The notes under the pieces: generated by a model
Told to the model about the DNA's origin: nothing
What the model saw: only the letters and a program-made list of their open reading frames with translations
The model's database searches: none
Origin: Tamaricihabitans halophyticus
GTDB taxonomy: Bacteria; Actinomycetota; Actinomycetes; Mycobacteriales; Pseudonocardiaceae
NCBI RefSeq assembly: GCF_004340875.1
Contig: NZ_SLXQ01000004.1
Coordinates: 62,001-126,000, forward strand
Length of the DNA: 64,000 nucleotides
Reading direction: 5' to 3'
Translations under genes and position numbers: made by a program
Part shown: positions 19,907 to 27,382 of the stretch, one piece after another
Position numbering within the stretch: the stretch's first letter is position 1
Layout: each line of letters opens with the position of its first letter

Positions 19907-21088
19907 TCACCCATCAATCCACGCCAGCGGATCGGCGATCACCGCGCCGATAACCTTCGCGGCGGCACCGCGCAGCGCGGCATCCGGTCCGAGTTTGGCC
20001 TGCCGGAGGGTGATTCCATCGGGTAGTCGGGCGTGCAGCCGATTCCAGAACACCTCCCCGAGGCTGGCTAGCCGACCGCCAAGCACGATCACCTCTGGCG
20101 CGAGCAGCGCCCGCACCGGGACAAGTCCACTCGCCACCGCGTCGGCGGCCTGGTGCACGGCACGGACCGCGGCCGGCTCCGCCGCGCGCAGCTGACCGAT
20201 CAACGGTTCATCACCGCCAAGTAGTCGCGAGCCGGACCGCTCAGGCAACCCAGCCGATCGCGCGATGGCCGCAGGTTCGGCATAGAGCCGCAGGCAGCCG
20301 CGCTCCCCGCAGAAACATCGCGGCCCACGCGGGCGCACCGGCACGTGTCCGAACTCGCCGGCAAGGACACTGCCTGGGGAAACCGGCACCAGGCCAAGTG
20401 ACTCCTCCCCTCCCAGGTAGTACCAGTCACCACCAGCGCCTGCCCGATACTCGGCGTGTGCGGCACATGCCACTTCGCTGTCCAGCCGGACGTCCAAGCC
20501 ATGTAGACCGAGCGCGTGCAACTCGGCGTTCACCAGTGCGCGAGCATCCACCTCCGACCAGCCGAGCGCGGGCGAATACGCCACCGTGCCCGCGCTGTCC
20601 GAACGCGCGGACACCGTGCCACTGACCGCCAGCCCGACCCCGGCGACCAAGCGACCAGCCGTCGTCGCCTCATCGAAAAGCCGTCGAAGCACCGGCCTGG
20701 CGGCATGCACCCCGTCGGTGGGAGAAACCGTGTCGAGTCCGAAGCGCCGTAGATCGCGCGCGATCTGCCGACCAGACAGATCCAGCAGTATGCCGGCGAT
20801 GTGGTCGGGCGCGAACTGCAATCCGATTGCCACCGGACCATACGGATCGAGCATCAACCGACCAGCTGGGCGCCCCGGCGCCCCGCCGGGCTCCGGGCCA
20901 AGATCGCGCACGAGTTCAGCCTGGATCAGCTCAGCAACCAGGCTGGAGACGGTCGCCTTGGTGAGCCCGGCGCGGCGAGCCAGTTCGACCCGCGATATCG
21001 GCGCCGAGCGGGCGATCATCTCCATGAGCAGCGCGACATTATGCCGGCGCATCGCTTGCGCGCCCGCTCCAACACCCTGGTTCGCCAT
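19907..21088 (-). CDS. ROK-family transcriptional repressor
   Basis: The product is 393 residues if it starts at ATG 21088 (MANQGVGAG); a longer frame exists upstream but lacks family similarity. The N-terminal winged helix reads ISRVELARRAGLTKATVSSLVAEL. The ROK kinase-like domain has the zinc motif RCFCGERGCLRLYAE and GLAVSGTV. It should repress sugar-uptake genes and respond to a sugar ligand. It diverges from an MsiK-like ATPase gene, with an AGTT-N5-AACT operator just upstream of its own start. Confidence 0.9.
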   Translation of the reverse strand: MANQGVGAGAQAMRRHNVALLMEMIARSAPISRVELARRAGLTKATVSSLVAELIQAELVRDLGPEPGGAPGRPAGRLMLDPYGPVAIGLQFAPDHIAGILLDLSGRQIARDLRRFGLDTVSPTDGVHAARPVLRRLFDEATTAGRLVAGVGLAVSGTVSARSDSAGTVAYSPALGWSEVDARALVNAELHALGLHGLDVRLDSEVACAAHAEYRAGAGGDWYYLGGEESLGLVPVSPGSVLAGEFGHVPVRPRGPRCFCGERGCLRLYAEPAAIARSAGLPERSGSRLLGGDEPLIGQLRAAEPAAVRAVHQAADAVASGLVPVRALLAPEVIVLGGRLASLGEVFWNRLHARLPDGITLRQAKLGPDAALRGAAAKVIGAVIADPLAWIDG

Positions 21089-21093
21089 ATTAG

Positions 21094-21110
21094 TTAGTTT
21101 ATTGAACTGA
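21094..21110. promoter_or_regulatory. ROK/XylR-type operator
   Basis: AGTT (21096-21099) and AACT (21105-21108) form an inverted repeat with a 5-base spacer, within TTAGTTTATTGAACTGA. ROK repressors of the XylR/NagC type bind similar TTAGTT-N5-AACTAA sites. It lies 6 bases before the repressor start and about 70 bases before the divergent ATPase gene, so it can serve both. Confidence 0.6.
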
Positions 21111-21181
21111 CAAATCCTAGCCAAGGGCGGTGGCGCCCAGATAGACATTGCCCACGGTTTCCAGCGAAAGGCGGTTCATCC

Positions 21182-22282
21182 ATGGCGGAGGTCAGCTATC
21201 AGCAGGCGAGCAGGCTGTATCCGGGTTCCCCGCCGGTGCGAGCGGTGGACAGCCTTGATCTCGATATCGCCGACGGCGAGTTCCTGGTTCTGGTAGGGCC
21301 GTCCGGGTCGGGCAAGTCAACCGCGCTGCGCATGCTTGCCGGGCTCGAAGACGTTGATGAGGGCGCGATTCACATCGACGGTAAGGACATCACCAGCACC
21401 CCGCCGAAGGACCGGGATATCGCTATGGTCTTCCAGTCATATGCGCTCTATCCGCATATGACGGTCGCGGAGAACATGGGCTTCGCGTTGAAACTGAAGC
21501 GCGTCGCGAAGTCCACCATCGCCGAACGCGTCAAGGAAGCCGCGGAACTACTGGATCTCACGCCGTACCTCGATCGTAAGCCGAAGGCACTCTCCGGTGG
21601 TCAACGGCAACGTGTCGCGATGGGCCGCGCCATTGTGCGCGAACCAGCGGTGTTCCTGATGGACGAGCCACTGTCCAATCTCGACGCGAAGCTCAGGGTC
21701 GAGACCCGAGCCAATATCGCGGCGCTGCAAAAGCGACTCGGCACCACCACCGTCTATGTCACGCACGACCAGGTTGAAGCCATGACCATGGGGCATCGCG
21801 TCGCCCTACTCAAGGACGGCAAGCTGCAGCAATGCGATACGCCGCGCAATCTGTATGAACGCCCGAAGAACGCGTTCGTCGCCGGCTTCATAGGTTCACC
21901 AGCTATGAACCTGAAATCAGTCACCGTCACCTCGCAGGGTGCGCAGCTGGACGGGATTACCGTGCCGCTGCCCCGGGCGACGCTCAGCGCTGCCGAGCAG
22001 TCCGGAGCGCGGACGCTCACCCTCGGACTACGTCCCGAATCGCTTCGGATCGCCGGCGCCGAAGAACAGGGTGCGAAGATGACCGTCGAGCTCGTCGAGG
22101 AACTTGGTGCCGACGCCTATGTGCACGGCGGTATCCAGGTAGGCGAGCAGACTGAACGATTCGTCGTCCGTGCCGACGGTCGCAAACCACCGCGGCTCGG
22201 CGAAACCGTGACGGTGGTCGTCGCTAATGACAACGAGGTGCATGCCTTCCATCCGGAAACCGGGGAACGCCTCGCCGAATAG
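21182..22282 (+). CDS. Sugar ABC transporter ATPase, MalK/UgpC/MsiK type
   Basis: This 366-residue ATPase has Walker A GPSGSGKST, the Q-loop VFQSYALYPHMTV, the signature LSGGQRQRVAMGRA, Walker B VFLMDEPLSNLDAKL and the H-loop VTHDQ. A C-terminal TOBE/regulatory domain of about 120 residues follows. No permease or sugar-binding protein gene is near. In Streptomyces the lone MsiK ATPase powers several separate sugar importers, and this gene has the same orphan placement. Regulation by the divergent ROK repressor is likely. Confidence 0.92.
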   Translation: MAEVSYQQASRLYPGSPPVRAVDSLDLDIADGEFLVLVGPSGSGKSTALRMLAGLEDVDEGAIHIDGKDITSTPPKDRDIAMVFQSYALYPHMTVAENMGFALKLKRVAKSTIAERVKEAAELLDLTPYLDRKPKALSGGQRQRVAMGRAIVREPAVFLMDEPLSNLDAKLRVETRANIAALQKRLGTTTVYVTHDQVEAMTMGHRVALLKDGKLQQCDTPRNLYERPKNAFVAGFIGSPAMNLKSVTVTSQGAQLDGITVPLPRATLSAAEQSGARTLTLGLRPESLRIAGAEEQGAKMTVELVEELGADAYVHGGIQVGEQTERFVVRADGRKPPRLGETVTVVVANDNEVHAFHPETGERLAE

Positions 22283-22315
22283 CAGCGCCCGGCGCCGACC
22301 AGGTCGCTCACGGGA

Positions 22316-23263
22316 TCAGGTTTCGAGTAGCAGCGCGAACCCGTCCAGGTGGCGGGCAAGCGCGTACTCGAACAGTCCGTCCAGGTCACCGATCCAGTCA
22401 CCACTGGTCGCCGCCAGATACGGAAACCGGCCGGAAGCCAGTAGCTCGTCCGCCCGCCCTTCTCGGTCGCGCCACCAGTGCGCCATCGTTTCGCCGCGTT
22501 CCTGCCGTGCCTCGAACTCGGCCGCCGCCGAGGTACCGTAGGTCACCACGATCGAAACCAGACAGATCACCTCGCGGAGTTTCATCTCCAGCGGGAGATC
22601 AACGTCCTCGAGCGCGGCTAGGAACCATTCCGTATGGCTCATCGCTTGCGGCATCAGCAGCGGCCGAGTGAACGAAACGACCCTCGGCAGCCATGGGTGT
22701 TGACCGCACATGGCCCATTGCTGGCGTGCCCCGAACTCCAGTTTCGCGCGCCACCCAACCAGTCCCAACTCCGGTAGCTGATGAGCCCCAAAGGCCATAT
22801 CGGCCATCTGCTCGACGAGATCTTCCTTGTTCGCCACATACCGGTACAGCGACATCACCGCGATACCGAGTTCGGCGGCAAGTCGGCGCATGGTGACAGC
22901 CTCGAGCCCTTCCACGTCGGCGATCCCGATCGCCGTCCGCAGCACCAGTTCGCGGTCGATCGGCGCCTTGACCCGAACCGGTAGCCCAGCGTGCTTGTCG
23001 TCGTCCGGTTCGGACGGTCCCGCGCTACCCGCCGCGCGCACGACGGTCCCGGCGCCGACACGCGGTTCGATCAAACCTTCGTCGCGCAGCGCGGCCATCG
23101 CCTTGGTAGCGGTGGCCAGCGCGACACGCCAGTCCTGGGCCACCTGGCGGATGGACGGCAATCGGGCCCCGTTCGGGAGCTCGCCTGCGGTGATCCGAGA
23201 TCGGAAATCATCAACGATTTGGCGGTATCGACCTCGTCCAGCGGCACTCCCCGGCGAATTCAT
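22316..23263 (-). CDS. GntR-TetR fusion transcriptional regulator
   Basis: Starting at ATG 23263 the product is 315 residues; the frame stays open upstream without recognisable sequence. Residues about 10-75 form a GntR winged helix (YRQIVDDFRSRITAGELP, then LPSIRQVAQDW). A linker follows, then a TetR helix-turn-helix at about 105-155 (MRRLAAELGIAVMSLYRYV) and a TetR_C-like ligand domain. Proteins with two DNA-binding domains of different families are unusual but recur in actinomycetes. It diverges from the GNAT gene over TGTAC-type palindromes. Confidence 0.88.
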   Translation of the reverse strand: MNSPGSAAGRGRYRQIVDDFRSRITAGELPNGARLPSIRQVAQDWRVALATATKAMAALRDEGLIEPRVGAGTVVRAAGSAGPSEPDDDKHAGLPVRVKAPIDRELVLRTAIGIADVEGLEAVTMRRLAAELGIAVMSLYRYVANKEDLVEQMADMAFGAHQLPELGLVGWRAKLEFGARQQWAMCGQHPWLPRVVSFTRPLLMPQAMSHTEWFLAALEDVDLPLEMKLREVICLVSIVVTYGTSAAAEFEARQERGETMAHWWRDREGRADELLASGRFPYLAATSGDWIGDLDGLFEYALARHLDGFALLLET

Positions 23264-23284
23264 GCACCATCCCCAATCCAGATT

Positions 23285-23296
23285 TGTACTAGTACA
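23285..23296. promoter_or_regulatory. Perfect 12-bp palindrome TGTACTAGTACA
   Basis: The 12 bases are fully self-complementary and lie 22 bases upstream of the fusion-regulator start. Further TGTAC or GTACA units follow toward the GNAT gene, so this is probably the regulator's own operator. Confidence 0.6.
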
Positions 23297-23347
23297 CGTC
23301 GTCAGCGATAGTACATTGATAGAACACTTATTGCACGTCAAAACACG

Positions 23348-23360
23348 TGTACGGTGTACA
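23348..23360. promoter_or_regulatory. Second TGTAC-N3-GTACA palindrome
   Basis: TGTAC (23348-23352) and GTACA (23356-23360) flank GGT. The site overlaps the 5' end of the GNAT frame, just ahead of ATG 23377. A further TGTAC half-site lies at 23378-23382. With the 23285 palindrome it marks a shared divergent control region. Confidence 0.55.
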
Positions 23361-23376
23361 TGTGAACAGAAATACG

Positions 23377-23967
23377 ATGTACGAAAAGACATCCACGGCT
23401 GGCTACCAAGACCGAGCCGACACCGTGCGCTTACTCACCGCCGCCTTCTCCGCCGACCCACTGATCCGGTGGCTCTTCCCATCCGAATCATCACGGCAGC
23501 GTTTCCTCCCTGACTACTTCAGCGCCATATTCGATCACCCGAAGGCCACGGCATACCTCGGCGGCGAACGGGTCGCCGCGTCCATCTGGCTCACGCTGCG
23601 GCCAGGTGAATCTCCCTTCCCCGAAAGGGATGCGGAGTCCGCGGACCTCCAGTTGCCAAGCAGCACGCGGCTGCTGTCGTTGGGCGAGGAGCTTGCTCAA
23701 CGGCACCCGACAGGCCACGCCCATCAGTACCTCGCCTGCCTGGGCGTATCGCCATATGCCCAGGGCACCGGTATCGGCTCTGCCTTGTTGCGCCATGGCG
23801 GCGCCCGTACTGACGCCCTGGGTATCGGCACCTATCTGGAGGCAAGCTCCGCCCGCAGTCGCGCGCTGTACCTGCGGCACGGCTTCGCTGATCTAGGACC
23901 ACCCATCGAGCTCGACCACGACGGGCCAACGCTGTGGCCCATGTGGCGCGCACCCCACACACCGTGA
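23377..23967 (+). CDS. GNAT-family N-acetyltransferase
   Basis: From ATG 23377 the protein is 196 residues; an upstream GTG at 23347 would add ten and would put the operator inside the gene. The acetyl-CoA motif A is LACLGVSPYAQGTGIGSALL (about residue 115), and the C-terminal YLEASSARSRALYLRHGF is a typical GNAT motif B. No clear ribosome site is present, so initiation may be leaderless. It is followed 30 bases later by the C45 hydrolase gene. Substrate unknown. Confidence 0.85.
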   Translation: MYEKTSTAGYQDRADTVRLLTAAFSADPLIRWLFPSESSRQRFLPDYFSAIFDHPKATAYLGGERVAASIWLTLRPGESPFPERDAESADLQLPSSTRLLSLGEELAQRHPTGHAHQYLACLGVSPYAQGTGIGSALLRHGGARTDALGIGTYLEASSARSRALYLRHGFADLGPPIELDHDGPTLWPMWRAPHTP

Positions 23968-23997
23968 ACACATCCGGAACTATTCGAGGAGCCACAA

Positions 23998-25161
23998 ATG
24001 CCCGTTACCACCGACGTGATCGCCGGCGGCCCCGACGACTTCATGACCGTCCGACATCTCAGTCTCAGCGGCAGCCAGCACGAAATCGGCAAGGCGTTGG
24101 CGCACGAGGCCACCGAGCGATCGGGGTGGCGGCCGCGGCCAGCTGATCCGGTCAAGAGCCGGGCCCGGCACGCCTGGTTCGCCAGAAACTGGCCAGCGCA
24201 GTACGCGCGCAACAGCGGCGCGGCTGAGGTTGCCGGCGTCCAGCCCGATGCCGCCGTCCATTTCGACGACCTCAGCACGATTCCGCCAGGATCCGGCTGC
24301 TCGGCCGTGTGGTACTCGCCAGCCGCGACGAGCGAAGGGCACGGGTTCCTCGGCCGCAACTACGACTTCTTCACCGTTGGTTGGCAGCAGATGCTCGCCC
24401 TGATGTCAGATGAACCCGGCCCCACCACCGAATGCCCCATCGCCTCGCGGCCATATGTCATCACGAGCGTTCCGGACGACGGCCCCGCGACCACGATCAT
24501 CACCATGAATGAGCTCGACGGTTGTATGGACGGGATCAACGAACACGGTCTCGCCGTCGTATTGCTGATCGCCGATGCGGGAGGGGCGAACCTGCCCGTC
24601 GACGGGGGCCCACAGGTCGGCCTGGCGACCACCCAGCTCCCCCGCTTCCTCCTGGATACCTGCGCGAACGTCGAGGAGGCGCAGCAAGCCCTGTTGCTTG
24701 CGAAGCAATACGACCTCGGCGCGCCGCTGCACTACCTCATCGCCGACCGCGCGGGCAACGCCTTTGTCTGGGAAGTGGGCGCCGGTGGCGTCGAGCACAT
24801 CGTGCCCGCTGAAGGGCTCGCCCAATGCGTGACAAATCATCCGCTCCATCGGCCGACGGATCCGGCGAAGCCGCCGGTGGATACCGAGGAAACGATGTAC
24901 TCCTACGCCCGGTTGGACACGCTACGCGCCCGCGCGGAATCCGCGCCGCTTTCCGCGAATGAGTTGCGAACCAGCCTGGACTCGGTAGCGCTGACCAGTG
25001 AACCCACCGCCAAATATCCACTGCGGACGCTCTGGCGGACGGTGTTCAACCTCGACGAACGCACCATGACGACACGGTTTTACCTTGGCGATGACTCAAG
25101 GTCGGTACCGGCCTACAGCCCGGAGTTCACCTTTCGACCGGAGCTAACGAGCACTTCATAG
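23998..25161 (+). CDS. C45-family autoproteolytic acyltransferase/amide hydrolase
   Basis: The protein is 387 residues. The predicted processing site and nucleophile is C101 in GSGCSAVW, followed by FLGRNYDFF (R120, N121, D123), as in the Ntn-hydrolase family of isopenicillin N acyltransferase, choloylglycine hydrolase and C45 peptidases. LDGCMDGINEHGLAV is a second family motif. Such proteins cut themselves before the cysteine and then hydrolyse linear amides. There is no signal peptide. It probably shares a transcript with the GNAT gene, so acetylation and deacylation may act on one class of amine. Substrate not readable. Confidence 0.85.
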   Translation: MPVTTDVIAGGPDDFMTVRHLSLSGSQHEIGKALAHEATERSGWRPRPADPVKSRARHAWFARNWPAQYARNSGAAEVAGVQPDAAVHFDDLSTIPPGSGCSAVWYSPAATSEGHGFLGRNYDFFTVGWQQMLALMSDEPGPTTECPIASRPYVITSVPDDGPATTIITMNELDGCMDGINEHGLAVVLLIADAGGANLPVDGGPQVGLATTQLPRFLLDTCANVEEAQQALLLAKQYDLGAPLHYLIADRAGNAFVWEVGAGGVEHIVPAEGLAQCVTNHPLHRPTDPAKPPVDTEETMYSYARLDTLRARAESAPLSANELRTSLDSVALTSEPTAKYPLRTLWRTVFNLDERTMTTRFYLGDDSRSVPAYSPEFTFRPELTSTS

Positions 25162-25206
25162 CGTGACGCTGGCCACCCAGTGGGCACTGTCCGAATAGTG
25201 TCACCT

Positions 25207-25232
25207 CGCCCGATGGGTCATCCAGTCGGGCG
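25207..25232 (+). terminator. Hairpin after the C45 hydrolase gene
   Basis: CGCCCGA (25207-25213) pairs with TCGGGCG (25226-25232) around a 12-base loop, about 45 bases past the hydrolase stop. No T-tract follows. It may end the upstream transcript before the TerC leader. Confidence 0.4.
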
Positions 25233-25285
25233 GCTAACGGACGAATGGCTTGCCGTGGGGCAAATGCTCCCGCATACTCTCCCGC

Positions 25286-25357
25286 GAGGGGAGTACTTCG
25301 GACAGTGCCACTCCGGTCAATACGGACATCCCACGATGTCCTCGGAGCGCCGCCCTT
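25286..25357 (+). promoter_or_regulatory. yybP-ykoY-like manganese riboswitch aptamer upstream of terC
   Basis: GGGGAGTA at 25288-25295 matches the conserved first loop of the yybP-ykoY motif. CCGGTCAATACGG at 25113+200 equivalents, that is 25313-25325, resembles the second conserved loop, and CCCTT at 25353-25357 can close the basal stem with GAGGG at 25286-25290. An alternative hairpin pairs TACTCTCC (25275-25282) with the whole GGGGAGTA element. TerC/Alx genes are known targets of this Mn2+-sensing RNA. Recognised by eye; no covariance model was run. Confidence 0.55.
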
Positions 25358-25371
25358 AGTGGGTGAAGGAG

Positions 25372-25397
25372 ACCTCAAACGATTACCCGTTTGAGGT
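25372..25397 (+). promoter_or_regulatory. 10-bp hairpin hiding the terC ribosome-binding site
   Basis: ACCTCAAACG (25372-25381) pairs perfectly with CGTTTGAGGT (25388-25397) around a six-base loop. The 3' arm holds GAGG (25393-25396), seven bases before GTG 25404. No U-tract follows, so translational control is more likely than termination. It sits directly after the riboswitch-like aptamer. Confidence 0.7.
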
Positions 25398-25403
25398 GTG
25401 TCC

Positions 25404-26438
25404 GTGTCCAGTACCGCACAGCCGCTTGCCGCCGCCACCGAGCGGATCGGTGATCCGGCAATGTGGATTATCAGCATCGTCGTGCTACTCGCGTTGCTGA
25501 CCATCGACTTCATCGTCACCAGAAAGCCGCATACCGTGTCGATGCGGGAAGCGGTCGGCTGGTCAGTCTTCTACCTGGCCCTACCATTCGTGTTCGCCGC
25601 CTACCTGTGGGTCGACTACAGCGGCACGCAGGCACTGGAGTTCACCACCGGCTTCGTCGTGGAGAAGTCGCTGTCGGTGGACAACCTGTTCGTGTTCATG
25701 TTGCTGCTCGCGGCCTTCGCCGTCCCCGCGCAGCTACAGCAGCGAGTGCTGCTCTACGGAATCGTGGGCGCACTGGTACTGCGTGGCATCTTCATCGCGG
25801 CCGGCGCCGCCCTGCTCAGCGCGGGGACCTGGGCCTTCCTGGTGTTCGGGGCGATCCTGTTCATTACCGCGGTCAAGATCCTGCGCGACGCGCTGAAGGG
25901 TTCCGGATTCGAGACGGACGTGTCGCAAATGCGCTCGGTCCGGCTACTCCGCAGGTTCATGCCGGTGACCGACGACTACCGGGGCACCAAGATGAGCATC
26001 CGCGAAGGCGGACGGCGCGCATTGACCCCGCTCGCGGTCGTTGTCGTCGCGGTGTTCGCGACCGACGTCGTTTTCGCCGTCGACTCGGTTCCCGCCGTCT
26101 ACGGCATCACCGATGATCCGTACCTGGTCTTCACGACCAATGCCTTCGCGCTGCTTGGGCTGCGTGCGCTGTACTTCGTGCTGCATCGCGTACTCACCAA
26201 GCTCGCGCACCTCAACCACGGCCTCGCGATCATTCTCGCGTTCATCGGCATCAAGCTCGTCCTGCACTGGGCCCACGGCATCTGGCCCGCCATTCCGGAA
26301 GTACCAACCCCACTGTCCCTTGTGGTGATCGTGGTGGTGCTCGCGACGGTCACCATGACAAGTTTGCGCGCCAACCGGCGTGCGGAGGAAGCGAAAGAAA
26401 CGGAAGAAACAGAAGCAGAGGAACGCCAAACTAAGTAG
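25404..26438 (+). CDS. TerC/Alx-family membrane protein
   Basis: From GTG 25404 the protein is 344 residues; an in-frame GTG at 25398 is too close to the GAGG site. It has eight or nine membrane segments and the TerC core EFTTGFVVEKSLSVDNLFVF near residue 75. A second acidic membrane motif, FATDVVFAVDSVPAVYGI, follows near residue 215. The C-terminus ends in a highly charged glutamate-rich tail. Family members Alx and MntP-like TerC proteins export or handle manganese. The leader RNA supports a manganese-responsive role. Confidence 0.93.
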   Translation: MSSTAQPLAAATERIGDPAMWIISIVVLLALLTIDFIVTRKPHTVSMREAVGWSVFYLALPFVFAAYLWVDYSGTQALEFTTGFVVEKSLSVDNLFVFMLLLAAFAVPAQLQQRVLLYGIVGALVLRGIFIAAGAALLSAGTWAFLVFGAILFITAVKILRDALKGSGFETDVSQMRSVRLLRRFMPVTDDYRGTKMSIREGGRRALTPLAVVVVAVFATDVVFAVDSVPAVYGITDDPYLVFTTNAFALLGLRALYFVLHRVLTKLAHLNHGLAIILAFIGIKLVLHWAHGIWPAIPEVPTPLSLVVIVVVLATVTMTSLRANRRAEEAKETEETEAEERQTK

Positions 26439-26443
26439 AGCTC

Positions 26444-26557
26444 ATGGTTATCGACATCCTCATCGAAGCGGGTGTCCTGATCCTGGTGCTCACCGCCCTG
26501 GCCCTGACGTGTCTCGTGTTGGCCAATGCGAGGCCGCCGAGGGGACCAGGCCGCTGA
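26444..26557 (+). CDS. 37-residue single-span membrane miniprotein
   Basis: ATG 26444 starts six bases after the terC stop and runs to TGA 26555-26557. Residues 3-29 (IDILIEAGVLILVLTALALT onward) form one hydrophobic helix with an acidic start and a basic RPPRGPGR tail, so it should lie N-out/C-in. Codon third positions are G/C-rich like real genes here. No family was recognised. Its position suggests a small accessory to TerC. The ribosome site (GTAGAG) is weak. Confidence 0.5.
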   Translation: MVIDILIEAGVLILVLTALALTCLVLANARPPRGPGR

Positions 26558-26599
26558 CGCAGGCCGGCACCGGCAACACGGCTGACTAGACTGGCGCCA

Positions 26600-27382
26600 A
26601 TGTCAATGGTGACCAGTCACGGTGACGCGGGTCTGGTGCGCGGCCTGCAGGAACGGGTAGCGGCAGCACAGCCGGCTGAACAGGTGCGGCGCCTCGGCGA
26701 CTGGTGGTTGCGATATACCGAGACATCGTCATGGTGGGTGGGCACCGTACTGCCGCACGGCACGGCGGACCGTGCGGAGTTGCCGGAGCTGATCTCCGCG
26801 GCAGAGCACTTCTACGTAAGCCGCGGAGCAGTACCCCGGTTCCAACTCAGTCCCGGTGCCTGTCCCGCTGAGTTGGATGACATGCTGGCAGCTCGCGGGT
26901 ACCGGCGAAGCGGCCCGGTATCCCTCCGCACCGCGCATACCGCGGAGATCCTGGCGCGAGCTCGGCCGACTGGACTCGATGCCCAGTTGGCCGAGTTTCC
27001 GAGCCAGGAGTGGTTCGCGGTCGGACGGGCGATACATGGCAACGATCCGGCCGCCGAACAACCTTTGCTCGCGCGGAACACCCAGCAGAGTGCCTTTGTG
27101 AGTGTCCGGTATGACGACGAGGTCATCGCCGTTGGACGAGCGGCTGTCGATACCGGATGGGCCGGCGTCTTCGGTATGGCCACACTCCCCCGTGCGCGGG
27201 GCATGGGCGCCGCCAGCGCGGCACTCGGCGCACTCGCGTCCTGGGCCGAAGCGCGCGCAACCGGTTCGATGTACCTCCAGGTCGAAGCCGAGAACGAGAC
27301 CGCGGTTCGGCTGTATACCCGCATGGGTTTCACCGAACTGTGCGAGTACCACTACCGGACGGCCCCTGCTGCCGACCGCTAG
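26600..27382 (+). CDS. GNAT-family N-acetyltransferase
   Basis: The protein is 260 residues. The C-terminal GNAT domain shows VFGMATLPRARGMGAASAAL (acetyl-CoA loop, about residue 190) and LQVEAENETAVRLYTRMGF. The N-terminal half (about 1-130) has a degenerate GNAT-like fold with WWLRYTETSSWWVGTVLPHG, as in two-domain actinomycete GNATs. Its 3' end overlaps the convergent LysR gene by four bases. Substrate unknown. Confidence 0.87.
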   Translation: MSMVTSHGDAGLVRGLQERVAAAQPAEQVRRLGDWWLRYTETSSWWVGTVLPHGTADRAELPELISAAEHFYVSRGAVPRFQLSPGACPAELDDMLAARGYRRSGPVSLRTAHTAEILARARPTGLDAQLAEFPSQEWFAVGRAIHGNDPAAEQPLLARNTQQSAFVSVRYDDEVIAVGRAAVDTGWAGVFGMATLPRARGMGAASAALGALASWAEARATGSMYLQVEAENETAVRLYTRMGFTELCEYHYRTAPAADR

